From positions 124,001 to 188,000 of the forward strand of contig CAWDTK010000020.1 of assembly GCA_963805255.1 (NCBI GenBank): DNA of 64,000 nucleotides. The letters are read 5' to 3'. The translations under genes and the position numbers were made by a program. Position 1 is the stretch's first letter. Each line of letters opens with the position of its first letter. Under the pieces are notes generated by a model. The model ran no database searches. It saw only the letters and a list, made by a program, of their open reading frames with translations, and was not told the DNA's origin. This document shows, piece after piece, positions 1-8,920 of the stretch. Source of the DNA: Bog-532 sp963805255 (GTDB lineage: Bacteria; Actinomycetota; Actinomycetes; Streptosporangiales; Streptosporangiaceae).

Positions 1-558
1 GAATCGGGTGAAACGCTCGGTGGCATCCATAACCGGACTCCAATCCTCGGGATTCCGAACCGAGCGTCACATGCCCTTAACGATTCGTCAACCCTGATAG
101 CGCAGTAAGATCCATAGTCTTTTAGGTATGCGAAATTGATAGCCGAGGAGGTAGTTATGTGAGACTGATACCCGGGGAGGGTTTACTTAATACCCCTGGA
201 GGGTCTCAGTAATACCCTGCCCCGGTTCCCTGAATACCGCCGCAGAGTCATCCATTGGATCTGTTATCGATCCTTGAGCTGCAACTTTCATCAGAAGAGC
301 TACGTTTCAAAGCCTACTGATCGGTTTGTGTTGCACCGCATGTATTCGCCCTCTACTGTTTATTTAGTCATTTCCGGGTGCATGCAGAATGATTGCTCCA
401 GCGCGGGCGGAGCCACCTATTCCAGATGGGATAGCGGTTCCGGTGACAGCCAGTATCCAGTCCGGCTGCGGCGTGGCATTCGGGGTGGGCGCAGTTACCG
501 GGGTTCGCAGCTTCCGGGGCATACCAGGCCCTGGAGCGGGACGGGCGAGGAGGATCGG
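1..558. other. Leader region without a recognisable gene
   Basis: I find no coding frame here with a plausible ribosome binding site, and base composition is less GC-rich than the rest of the window. The segment holds an array of TACC-containing repeats (annotated separately) and ends with the Shine-Dalgarno AGGAGG at 548-553 that serves the downstream membrane-protein gene. The first 130 bases show nothing I can name. Confidence 0.5.
140..240. promoter_or_regulatory. Phased TACC/GGGT array, candidate metal-sensor operator
   Basis: TACC occurs at 169, 191, 213 and 235, exactly 22 bp apart. The first two units read TACCC-N5-GGGT, an inverted C-tract/G-tract pair, and the later units decay. 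A related unit (TAGCC-N5-GGTAG) lies at 140-154. CsoR/RcnR-family metal sensors bind C-tract/G-tract operators of this general form, and the downstream genes encode membrane proteins with His/Met-rich loops. The operator role is inference. Exact two-turn phasing would place every unit on the same DNA face. Confidence 0.4.
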
Positions 559-2162
559 TTGAGCGGTATCGCCGTCGAGCGCGGCCGGGCCAGGTGGCGG
601 CGTGGTGTGCCCGCCGAGACAGTGCCCGCCGAGACAGTGCCCGCCGAGACAGTGCCCGCCGAGACAGTGCCCGCCGAGACAGTGCCCGCCGAGACAGTGC
701 CCGCCGAGACAGTGCCCGCCGAGACAGTGCCCGCCGAGACAGTGCCCGCCGAGACAGTGCCCGCCGAGACAGTGCCCGCCGAGACAGTGCCCGCCGAGAC
801 AGTGCCCGCCGAGACAGTGCCCGCCGAGACAGTGCCCGCCGAGACAGTGCCCGCCGAGACAGTGCCCGCCGAGACAGTGCCCGCCGAGACAGTGCCCGCC
901 GGAGACAGTGCCCGCCGAGACACTGCCCGCCGAGACAGTGCCCGCCGAGACAGTGCCCGCCGAGACAGTGCCCGCCGAGACACTGCCCGCCGAGACACTG
1001 CCCGCCGAGACACTGCCCGCCGAGACACTGCCCGCCGAGACACTGCCCGCCGAGACACTGCCCGCCGAGACACTGCCCGCCGAGACACTGCCCGCCGAGA
1101 CACTGCCCGCCGAGACACGTGCCCGCCGAGACAGTGCCCGCCGAGACAGTGCCCGCCGAGACACTGCCCGCCGAGACACTGCCCGCCGAGACACTGCCCG
1201 CCGAGACAGGGATCCGTGCCGCGCCGGACGCCCGCCGGGCGCTTCAGCTGGCCCTCGCGGCCGTCTGGCTGCTGGACGGAGTGCTGCAGTACCAGTCGTT
1301 CATGTTCACCAAGGCGTTCGGGCAGATGATCGGGGCCACGGCACCGGGCAACCCCCGTGTGATCGCCAGCCCCATCACCTGGAACGCGAGCCTGGTTGGG
1401 CACCACCTGGTGCTGCTGGACGCGATCTTCGCCACCATCCAGCTCCTGCTGGGGCTGGGGATTGCCTGGCGTCCCACGGTCCGGCTGGCGCTGGCCGCCT
1501 CCATCGTGTGGTCGCTCGGGGTGTGGTGGTTCGGCGAGGGGCTCGGCGGGGTGCTGAGCGGCGCGGCGGATCCGGTGAACGGCGCCCCGGGTGCGGTGAT
1601 CATCTACGCGCTGCTGGCCGTCCTGCTGTGGCCGGCCGACCGGCTCATGGTGTCTGGCGCACCGGCCCCGTTCGTGGCGGCCAGGGCGGTCGGCGCCCAG
1701 GTGGCCCGCGCGCTATGGCTGGTCCTCTGGGGCAGCCTGGCCTACTTCGCGCTGACTCCCGCCAACCGGGCACCGCAGGCGCTGCACGACATGATCGCGG
1801 GGATGGCGTCGGGGGAACCCGGCTGGCTGGCCGCCCTCGAGAAGCATTCCGCCGCCCTGGTCGCCCACCAGGGGCTGGCCGCCTCGATCGTCCTGGCTGT
1901 CGCGCTCATCATCGTCGCCGTCGGCGTCTACCTGCCGCCCCCGGCCGCCAAGGCCACGCTGATCCTGGCCATCGTGGTGGCCGCGTTCCTCTGGGTGGTC
2001 GGGGAGGCGCTCGGCACCATCCCGACCGGCGGCGCCACCGACCCCAACTCCGGCCCGCTGCTCGCCCTGCTGGCCCTGGCCTACTGGCCGCTCGCCACCG
2101 CCGGTGTGCCGCGCGCCGACCGCTCGCTGGCTGACGACCGGCCCGAAGGGATAACGGCATGA
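559..2162 (+). pseudogene. Polytopic membrane protein with N-terminal VPAET repeats, frame broken by two 1-base insertions
   Basis: A TTG at 559 lies 5 nt after AGGAGG (548-553) and opens a frame that enters 20 VPAET pentapeptides. An extra G at 901 shifts it out of frame and an extra C at 1118 shifts it again. The last six repeat units (from GTG 1119) are in frame with the membrane part, which runs to TGA 2160-2162. Removing both inserted bases gives one continuous protein of about 530 residues: a short basic leader, about 200 residues of VPAET/LPAET, then about 315 residues with roughly eight hydrophobic helices. The membrane part is a conserved-looking actinobacterial family that I cannot assign a function. 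The stop overlaps the DUF5134 start (ATGA), so the two are probably translationally coupled. As read, only GTG starts at 1119, 1134 or 1149 could produce the membrane part, without a clear ribosome binding site. Confidence 0.65.
607..1208 (+). repeat. 15-bp minisatellite, 40 copies
   Basis: The unit GTGCCCGCCGAGACA is repeated 40 times over 602 bp: 20 units to 906, an extra G at 901, 14 units from 908 to 1117, an extra C at 1118, and 6 units from 1119 to 1208. Units differ almost only at the first base (G or C, giving Val or Leu). No frame on either strand contains a stop, so the array is open in all six frames. Unit length is a multiple of three, so copy-number change alone would not shift frame; only the two single-base insertions do. 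Confidence 0.97.
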
Positions 2163-2992
2163 CCATCCCCGCATGGATCCTGGACATCTTCGCCGCGATC
2201 ATGCTCCTGGTCGCCGCGGTGAGCGCCGGGCAGCTGGCCGTGGCCCGCGCCTGGACGCGTGCCGGGGCGGGAGACGCTGACATTGCCGGCTCCCACCTGC
2301 TGATGGGCATCGCCATGACGGGGACGCTGGTGGCCAGCCTGAGCACCCTGCCGGACGCCGCCTGGGAAGCGATCTTCGCCGTCATGACGGCCTGGTTCGC
2401 CTGGTGCCTGTGGCGGGAGGCGAGAGGTCACGGCGCCGCCGCCGTGGCCAGCGGCCACCACGCGCCGCACCTGGTGCACAGCGCGGCGATGCTCTACATG
2501 TTCGCCGCGCTCGCAGGCCCGGCGTCGGGCGGTGGCTCCGGGATGGCCGGGATGGCCGGCGGCATGCAGAGCCTGCACGCGCCCACGCTGGCCTTTGTCT
2601 TCGCGCTGCTCCTGATCGCCTACACGGTCCGCGACCTGGACCGGAAGGCCGGTACGGACGGATACTTCCACGTCGTCGGCCGGCGGTTCACGCCCGCCGG
2701 GCCCGCGCTGGCCACCGCGGCTGCGGGCGGGACAGACCGCGGTGTTCCGCCCGGCCCGCCCGGCCCGCCCGGGCCAGGCGGGCCGGGCGGTTGCGGCGAC
2801 AGCGCCGTCGCGACCGTGGCGGAGCCCCAGGCCGCCCAGGCGGCGGAGATGTCACCCGGCGACCGGGTGGCCGGCCGGGGCGAGGCCAGCCCGCTGACGG
2901 CGGACCGGCTGCTGCTGTCTCCCGCCGTGGTCAAGGGCTGCCGGGTGGCGATGGGCGTCACCATGGCGTTCATGCTGATCATCATGATCTAG
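2159..2992 (+). CDS. DUF5134-type membrane protein
   Basis: The protein has 277 residues. The start ATG overlaps the upstream stop (ATGA). About six hydrophobic helices are visible: roughly residues 7-30, 43-65, 72-85, 100-116, 138-156 and a C-terminal one at 260-277. Between helices 3 and 5 it is rich in His and Met (SGHHAPHLVH, then MAGMAGGMQSLH), an arrangement often seen in copper-handling membrane proteins. A long Pro/Gly-rich loop follows before the last helix. The family is DUF5134, common in actinobacteria next to metal or redox membrane genes, with no established activity. A role in metal handling with its upstream partner is inference from composition and neighbours. Confidence 0.7.
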   Translation: MTIPAWILDIFAAIMLLVAAVSAGQLAVARAWTRAGAGDADIAGSHLLMGIAMTGTLVASLSTLPDAAWEAIFAVMTAWFAWCLWREARGHGAAAVASGHHAPHLVHSAAMLYMFAALAGPASGGGSGMAGMAGGMQSLHAPTLAFVFALLLIAYTVRDLDRKAGTDGYFHVVGRRFTPAGPALATAAAGGTDRGVPPGPPGPPGPGGPGGCGDSAVATVAEPQAAQAAEMSPGDRVAGRGEASPLTADRLLLSPAVVKGCRVAMGVTMAFMLIIMI

Positions 2993-3047
2993 CCCCGATC
3001 TAGCCCTGGCCGCCTGCTGTCCTGCGCCAGTTGCGTCTTTTTCGTTA

Positions 3048-3064
3048 TTGCAACTCAGTTGCAG
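3048..3064 (+). promoter_or_regulatory. Nur-type nickel box
   Basis: TTGCAA-CTCAG-TTGCAG matches the Streptomyces Nur box (TTGCAA-N5-TTGCAA) at 11 of 12 positions and contains the perfect dyad TGCAACTCAGTTGCA. It lies 85-101 bp upstream of the nickel/cobalt transporter start. Nur is a Fur-family repressor that shuts off nickel uptake when nickel is plentiful, so the regulator and its target agree. Confidence 0.75.
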
Positions 3065-3148
3065 GTTTCCCTAGACTGACTTTGATGACCGGCGCTGACC
3101 CAGAAATACAGACGCTGAACAGGGACAATCTTCGGAAGGTGTGCGCCC

Positions 3149-4264
3149 GTGGCTGATCCGCTCGCCCGTCTCGCCAAGATCCGGCGAGGGCTCAGCCCAG
3201 CGGAGTGGACCAGGGTCGGCGCGATGGCCGCCACCGTCGTCGGGCTCAACGTCGTCGGCTGGGGGATGCTGGCCGCGGCGCTGGGCGGCCACTACCACAT
3301 CAGCAAGACGACGGTGTTCGGCGTGGGCACCGGGGCGCTCGCCTACACCCTCGGCATGCGGCACGCGTTCGACGCTGACCACATCGCCGCGATCGACAAC
3401 ACCACCCGCAAGCTCGTCGGCGAGGGCAAGCGCCCGCTGTCGGTGGGGTTTTTCTTCTCGCTGGGCCACTCGAGCGTCGTGTTTGCGCTCGCGGTGCTGC
3501 TCAACTTCGGCATCCGCGGTCTCGATGAGCAGGTCAAGAACGGCAGCTCGCACCTGCAGTACACGGCCAACATCATCGGCACCTGCGTGTCCGGCTTCTT
3601 CCTCTTCCTGATCGCGGCGTTCAACATCGTCATCCTGGCCGGGATCCTCAGGGTGTTCCGTGAGATGCGCTCCGGCGCCTACGACGACGAGCAACTGGAA
3701 GAGCAGCTCAACAAGCGCGGCCTGATGAACCGCTTCCTCGGCCCGTTGGCCCGCCGGGTGGACACCCCGTGGAAGATGTACCCGATCGGGTTCCTGTTCG
3801 GCCTGGGCTTCGACACCGCCACCGAGGTCGCCCTGCTGGTGCTGGCCGGCACCGCCGTGGTCGGCGGCCTGCCGTTCTACGCGATCCTGTCGCTGCCGAT
3901 CCTGTTCGCCGCCGGGATGAGCCTGTTCGACACGATCGACGGCTGCTTCATGAACTTCGCCTACGACTGGGCCTTCGCCAGGCCGGTCCGCAAGGTCTAC
4001 TACAACCTGACCATCACCGGCCTGTCCGTGTTCGTCGCGATGTTCATTGGCGCCACCGAACTGCTTGGCCTGCTCGCCCAGGACACGAACCTGAACGGGT
4101 CGTTCTGGTCGTTCATGCAGAACTTCAACATCAACACCGCCGGATTCATAATCGTCGGGGTCTTCGTCGTGACCTGGATCATTGCCCTGGCCATCTGGCG
4201 CTTCGGCCGGATCGAGCAGAAGTGGGGCGCCAGCCAGGCGGTAATGGCGGAGACGCGGGAGTAA
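3149..4264 (+). CDS. nicT: NiCoT-family nickel/cobalt permease
   Basis: The protein has 371 residues and is full length for the HoxN/NixA/NicT family. The GTG start is preceded by GGAAGG at 3134-3139. The family signature RHAFDADHI is at residues 71-79 in the second hydrophobic segment, LGHSSVVF at 105-112, and the second signature LGFDTATE at 219-226. About eight membrane segments are visible. It should import Ni(II) and/or Co(II) across the cytoplasmic membrane. A Nur-type box lies upstream, implying repression by nickel. It stands alone apart from the DUF5134 block ahead of it. Which metal it prefers cannot be decided from the sequence. Confidence 0.93.
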   Translation: MADPLARLAKIRRGLSPAEWTRVGAMAATVVGLNVVGWGMLAAALGGHYHISKTTVFGVGTGALAYTLGMRHAFDADHIAAIDNTTRKLVGEGKRPLSVGFFFSLGHSSVVFALAVLLNFGIRGLDEQVKNGSSHLQYTANIIGTCVSGFFLFLIAAFNIVILAGILRVFREMRSGAYDDEQLEEQLNKRGLMNRFLGPLARRVDTPWKMYPIGFLFGLGFDTATEVALLVLAGTAVVGGLPFYAILSLPILFAAGMSLFDTIDGCFMNFAYDWAFARPVRKVYYNLTITGLSVFVAMFIGATELLGLLAQDTNLNGSFWSFMQNFNINTAGFIIVGVFVVTWIIALAIWRFGRIEQKWGASQAVMAETRE

Positions 4265-4328
4265 CCCGCGCATGAAGTGGGACGCCAGCCAGGCGGTAAT
4301 GGCGGAGACGCGGGAGTAACCCGCACAT
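4219..4328 (+). repeat. 55-bp tandem duplication of the permease 3' end
   Basis: The last 45 or so coding bases of the nickel permease plus its stop are repeated immediately downstream with a 55-bp period and few mismatches. The second copy is noncoding because it follows the stop codon. Confidence 0.9.
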
Positions 4329-4510
4329 AACGTGTGGCCGGCTCTGCCCGCTGGGGTCAGTCCGCCAGGTAGCAGCGCACCTGCAAACCAATCGTAAGTA
4401 TGTCCAGCAGCAACGAGACCCACCATCCCGATTGGCCAGATACCGCCCGCCTCTGGCCGGATGCCGTTACGTTTACGGTAGGCCACATGTGACTACTGCC
4501 GGGGCTAAGC

Positions 4511-4850
4511 ATGCTGCTGCGACGGCTGGGAATTCTCGTGGCTACGCTGGCCGCATTGCTCGTACCGGCCACGGCCGCTTCGGCGGCACCGCCGCCCTGG
4601 CCGGGTCCGCCCGGGCCATCAGGCCGGTGCTCACCGTCGGCGGGGCGGTGTCGGAACCCGGCCAGCTACAAGCTGAGCCAGCTCGAAGCGCTGCCCACCG
4701 GGACCGTCACGCTGCCCGCCCCAGGTCGCGACCGGCACGTGAGCGCCGTCGGGTGTCGCTGGACAGCCTGGTGAACTCGCCTCACCCGTCCTGCCTCGGC
4801 CAAGAACGCGCTGCTGCGCGATGGCGCCCGTCAAGCGTTCCCTGTTCGCC
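4511..4850 (+). pseudogene. Remnant of a secreted molybdopterin-binding-like protein
   Basis: An ATG at 4511 starts a clear signal peptide (basic LRR, hydrophobic core, ASAAP cleavage region). Pieces of the mature protein then lie in alternating frames: VLTVGGAVSEPG in one, SYKLSQLEALPTGTVTLPA in another, then VSLDSLVN and AKNALLRD. Read together they resemble the start of exported actinobacterial molybdopterin-binding oxidoreductase-like proteins. At least two frameshifts and loss of the 3' part make it nonfunctional. The family call is from memory of these motifs and is tentative. Confidence 0.45.
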
Positions 4851-4894
4851 TGCGGCCATGTACCCCCGGGCCTGCTCAGATCAGCGGTCCCCGG

Positions 4895-5529
4895 TCAGAT
4901 CGGGTAGGTGGCGGGTCCGGTGGTGTAGCGGCGGCCTGACGGGGTGGTCCAGGTATGGTGGCCGGGCTGGTTCTGGGTCAGGGCCCAGCCGGGGGCTTGT
5001 TTCTGGTGATGGTGGTGGCGGCAGCAGGGCCCGGCGTTACAGGCGCAGGTCCGCCCGCCTTGTTCCCAGGGGATGGCGTGCTCGAAGTCGCAGCGGCGGG
5101 CGGACCGCCGGCACGGCGGCCAGGTGCATTCCCCGTCGCGTATTTCGACCAGGTGGCGGAGCTGGTCGCTGGGGTCATGGGCGGCACTTTCATACCGGTG
5201 ATCGCAGTCGGTCACGGCGATGGGCCCGATGCTGACGGTCAGGTCCGGGCCGGCGGGGGTGGGGCGCAGCCGCCAGGTCCCATGCCCCCCTGGCGGCCCG
5301 GTGTCCTGGTTTGGCCGGTGTTTAGGTCTGGTGCGGGGGTGGGGCGGGCGCAGCCGTGTGCGGTGGGATGGCCGTGGGCGTTGGTGACGGTGATGCACCA
5401 GGTGGTAGCCGGGTGGGTGGCCGCCCGGGTGGCCATGTCACGGGCCAGGGCGGGGTCGAGGGGGCCGAAGCGGGCAGCCTCGCCGGGGTGCTCGGCCAGG
5501 CCGAGCAGGGTGGCCAGGGGAATGGTCAC
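4895..5529 (-). pseudogene. 3' part of a DUF222/13E12-type HNH endonuclease
   Basis: The 3' frame contains the HNH core, CTWPPCRRSARRCDFEH followed by IPWEQGG, CNAGPCCRHHHHQKQ and the usual WTTPSGRRY tail. The upstream frame (from 5529) holds the preceding conserved segment, IPLATLLGLAEHPGEAARFG through TAHGCARP. The two are separated by a frameshift near 5300. The DUF222 N-terminal half (about 250 residues in intact family members) is missing. These genes are multicopy in actinobacteria and often occur as decayed fragments. Confidence 0.8.
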
Positions 5530-5552
5530 GCGGTGCTCGTATGCTCGGATGT

Positions 5553-5840
5553 ATGGAGACCACTACAGCGGGAGAAGCGCAGGTCAGGGCGCGGCAGGCG
5601 CGCGAGCGGGCGGTGGCCCGTGTGGCGGCAGGCCAGCAGAAGGAGCGTAGCCGGGAGTCGTGGCAGGGGGAAGACGCCGCGATCTACTGCCGGGTGTCGC
5701 ACAACGCCAGTGGGTTAAGGGCGCTGGGCTGGCGCACGGGGGCGCCGAGATGTGGGCTACTCTGCGTGACCGGCAGCGGCGCGGCGGGTGCGGTGCCCGG
5801 CATGCGGGAGTTCGCGTGGATTCTGCTGAAATTGCACTGT
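5553..5840 (+). pseudogene. Truncated small hypothetical protein
   Basis: The frame from ATG 5553 gives an Ala/Arg/Glu-rich helical N-terminus (METTTAGEAQVRARQARERA) up to about residue 45, after which the composition stops looking coding. It runs into the left end of the IS4-family element. It is probably an actinobacterial helical protein whose 3' end was lost. No function can be suggested. Confidence 0.3.
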
Positions 5841-7687
5841 TGTAGTTCGGCTCCTGGTGTGGGTTCAGGTGTCTAGTCAGTACCGGATACCAGGAGCCTC
5901 CTCGTGTTCTACCGCACCGGGCTGCCGCGCGCCACCGGGCCGGCAGCGGAATCATGGCCGTCCGCGCCGGCGGGGATGCTGGTGACGCCGGTATCTTCGG
6001 TGGCCTCCCCGTCCGGGCGGGCCGGGGCGGGTGAGAGCGCGCTGGTGTGCGGCCCGGCCGGCCGCCTGGCCAGCGGGGACCAGGCGGTGCTGTGGCATCC
6101 GGTGGCGGTGGCGCCGGTGAAGGTGAAGCGCGACGGCTCGGTGCTGGTGGATGCGTGGGTGCCGGAGGTGGCGCGGCTGGGCGTGCTGGAGGAGGCGTTC
6201 GGCCCGGGGACGATCGAGGCGCTGTGCGCCCGGTACGGGCTGGTGGTGCGGCGGCGCCGGCTCCTGTCCCCGGCGTTCGTGGTCCGCTGCGTGCTGGCCG
6301 CGGCGCTGATGCCGGAGGACTGGATCGAGGTGCAGCTGCGCCTGGCCGGGCTGCTGGCCGGCGCGCCGCTGGCCCGGCCCTGGCACCCGGTCGGCGCGGG
6401 TGACCTGGCACGGTACCGCCGGGACATGCCCGTGGCGCTGTTCGGGGACCTGTTCTGGCGGCTGGCCGGGCCCATCGATGACGGCGGCGGGCCGGGCCTG
6501 AGATGGCGGGGCCTGCTGGTGTGCGCCACCGGCGGGTTCCTCACCCGCGTCCCGGGCACCAAGGCCAACCGCGCGCACTTCGGCTCGGCGGGGACCAGCG
6601 GCGATTCCGCGCCGTTCCCCCAGGCGCAGGCCCAGATCGTGTGCGTGGCCGGCAACCGGGCCGCCCTCGGCGCGGCGTGGGGCCCCGCCTGCGACGGGGA
6701 GCAGACGCTGATCTGGCGGCTGGCAGGCGAGCATCCGGAGGTCTTCGCACCTGGCCGGGTGATCATCTCTGACCGGCTGTGGCCGGGCGCTGAGCTGGTC
6801 GCCGCTATCGCCCGCCTGGCCTGGGCGCGCACGTGATCTGCCGGCTGAAGTCCGGCCTGGACTTCCCCATCGAGGGGCCGTGCGGCGACGGCTCGCACGC
6901 CACTCACCTGGACACTGCGGCCGGGCCGCTGCCGGCCCGGCTGGTGGACTACGCCCTGGACACCCCCCGCGACCAGGTGGAGGGCGGGCGGGATCCGGAT
7001 GAGTGCTACACGCTGCTGACCACGCTCACCGACCCGGATGCCTACCCGGCGGCGGAGATCGCGGCGCTGTACCCGATGCGCTGGTCCGGCGCCGAGACCC
7101 TGATCGGCGAGAACAAGTCCGCGATCACCGGTGCCGGGCCGTCCCTCGGGCCGATGCTGCGCTCCAGGACCCCGCACCAGGCTGGCCAGGAGATGTACGC
7201 CTGGCTGGCCGCCTGCCAGGCGCTGCGGATCACCGGCCACGGCGCGCTGCGGGCCGCCGCCGCGGCGCCCGGCGCGGCGCCCGGCGCGGCCGGCGCCGCA
7301 TCCCGGTGCGAGCCCGCGGCGGCGCCCGCGACGTCAGCGGCGACCCGGTGACCGCGCGGGAGCTGCCCTTCACCCTGGCCCGCCGTGAGGCGATCCGGTC
7401 GATGATGTGCAACGCGGCCGCCACGCCCGCGCACCTGGCCGCCGCCTGCGCCGCCGCCTGGCGGCATATCCTGGCAGGCCTGCACCCGCGCCGCCCCGCC
7501 CGGCACAAGCCCCGGGTCGGCAAGTGGCGGCCCGCCTTCCCCGCCCCGAAGACCAGGCCGGTCACCGTGACCGGCGCCACGACCATCACGGTGTTCGGCG
7601 CCCCAGCCACGGCCGGTACCTCCTAGCGCCGCCGCCCGCATGTTACGCGCCATCGGCCAGAAAGACATCCCAGGAGCTGAAATGTCA
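5841..7687 (+). mobile_element. IS4-family insertion sequence, degenerate
   Basis: A frameshifted IS4-type transposase is flanked by candidate imperfect terminal repeats. The left end is at 5841-5859 (TGTAGTTCGGCTCCTGGTG) and the right end at 7669-7687, whose complement reads TGACATTTCAGCTCCTGGG. Thirteen of 19 positions match. I see no convincing target duplication. The right end overlaps the stop codon of the neighbouring IS110 gene, so one element may have inserted at the edge of the other. Boundaries are tentative. Confidence 0.55.
5904..7626 (+). pseudogene. IS4-family transposase with two frameshifts
   Basis: Segment one (5904-6836) has the IS4 N-terminal domain followed by GLLVCATGGFLTRVPGTKAN, the first catalytic region. 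Segment two (6833-7351) has the central part, with PMRWSGAETLIGENK carrying the YREK-like catalytic Glu region. Segment three (7348-7626) holds the C-terminal tail, PFTLARREAIRSMMC through FPAPKTRPVTV. Each switch needs a one-base shift. Two breaks make a programmed frameshift unlikely, and the element is probably inactive. Confidence 0.8.
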
Positions 7688-8920
7688 AGCGGCGACGTCA
7701 GATTGCGGGGTCTCTTCCCGCTGTGGCCAGGCAGCTGCCTCGTCGTAGGTGGTGCGGGTCTTGAGGCATCCGTGCAGGATGCCGACGAGGCGGTTGGCGA
7801 CCTTGCGGAGGGCAGGGTTGTGCTCTGCGCCGCGGGCGCGCTCGGCGTCGTAGAGGGCGCGTGCGCCGGGCGAGGCGTTCAGGGCGGCGAAGGCCTGGGC
7901 CATGAGCGCGTCGATGAGCCGGTCGTTGTGGATGAACCGGGCGGCGACGACCTTCTTCTTGCCCGACGCGCGGGTGATAGGGCTGGTGGCGGCGTAGTTC
8001 TTGCGGGCCTTGCCGGTGGCGTAGCGGCCGGGGTCGTCGCCGAACTCGCCGAGGACCCGGGCGCCGAGGATGGGTCCCAGGCCGGGCTGGGACAGGTAGA
8101 TCTCAGCGTCCGGGTGGCGGCCAAAATCCGCTTCCACCTGCCCTTGCAGGGTCTTGACCTGCTCGTTGAGGGTGGTGATCACCGCGATCAGAGACCGGAC
8201 GGTGGCCGCGTAGGCGGCGGTGATGGCCGGCGGCTGACCCAGCTGGGCGCTGCGCAGCGCGGCCATGATCGCCGTCGCCTTGGCGGGGATGTCGCGGCGG
8301 CGGGCCCGCTTGAGCGACGCGCTGACCTGCGCGCGGGTCAGCTTCGCGGCCCGCGCCGGGTCCGGCGCCTTGGCCAGCAGCTCCAGCGCATCGGGGGCGT
8401 CCAGGTCCTCGAAGGCCGCCAGCGCCGCGGGGAAGTACTCCCGCAGCTGGTACCGCAGCCGCTGGACCTGCCGGGTCCGCTCCCAGATCAGCGTCTTGTG
8501 GGTACGGGCCACCACCTTGACCGCGCCGGCGTCCGGGCTGTCGCCCGCCACCGCGCGCAGCTGGTGGGAGTCGGTGCGCACCATGTCCGTCAGCATGTGC
8601 GCGTCGCCGGTGTCGCTCTTGGCCCCGGACACGCCGTGTCGTTCCCGGTAGCGGGACGCCTGCAGCGGGTTGACCGCGAACACGGTGTACCCGGCCGCGG
8701 CCAGCGCGGCCACCCACGGGCCGCGGTCGGTCTCGATCCCGATCACCACCTCCGCATCCCCGGCGCCCTCGCCCAGCTGCTGCCCGATCAGCTCGTGCAG
8801 CCGGGCCATCCCCGATACCCCCTCCGGCAGCCGTTTGCGCGCCAGCACCCGGCCCGTCGCGTCCATCAGCTCCACGTCGTGATGGTCCTCAGCCCAGTCA
8901 TCCCCCACGAACAACCGCAT
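7685..8920 (-). CDS. IS110-family DEDD recombinase
   Basis: The protein has 411 residues and looks full length. The N-terminal RuvC-like domain shows the DEDD acidic residues: D7/D8 (VGDDW), E63 (GIETDRG), and D103 and D106 (KSDTGDAH). The C-terminal transposase_20 region contains SQPGLGPILGARVLGEFGD and the Ser-bearing core NYAATSPITRASGKKK. The start ATG at 8920 is followed by the usual RLFVGDDWAEDHHD opening. No frameshift or internal stop is visible, so this element could still move, guided by its bridge RNA. Confidence 0.92.
   Translation of the reverse strand: MRLFVGDDWAEDHHDVELMDATGRVLARKRLPEGVSGMARLHELIGQQLGEGAGDAEVVIGIETDRGPWVAALAAAGYTVFAVNPLQASRYRERHGVSGAKSDTGDAHMLTDMVRTDSHQLRAVAGDSPDAGAVKVVARTHKTLIWERTRQVQRLRYQLREYFPAALAAFEDLDAPDALELLAKAPDPARAAKLTRAQVSASLKRARRRDIPAKATAIMAALRSAQLGQPPAITAAYAATVRSLIAVITTLNEQVKTLQGQVEADFGRHPDAEIYLSQPGLGPILGARVLGEFGDDPGRYATGKARKNYAATSPITRASGKKKVVAARFIHNDRLIDALMAQAFAALNASPGARALYDAERARGAEHNPALRKVANRLVGILHGCLKTRTTYDEAAAWPQREETPQSDVAA

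Noticed and set aside
169..240. Short CRISPR-like repeat array
   Set aside because: The 22-bp units are degenerate, with no constant repeat/variable spacer structure and no cas genes; operator array is a better explanation.
607..1208. CRISPR array
   Set aside because: The 15-bp units are contiguous without spacers and encode a regular pentapeptide; it is a minisatellite.
364..1406. Several long overlapping frames on both strands across the minisatellite
   Set aside because: The repeat has no stop in any frame, so long frames are automatic. Only the VPAET frame connects a good ribosome binding site with the membrane protein.
6825..6840. Programmed frameshift in the IS4 transposase
   Set aside because: No slippery heptamer is visible and a second frameshift occurs later in the gene, so decay or error is more likely.
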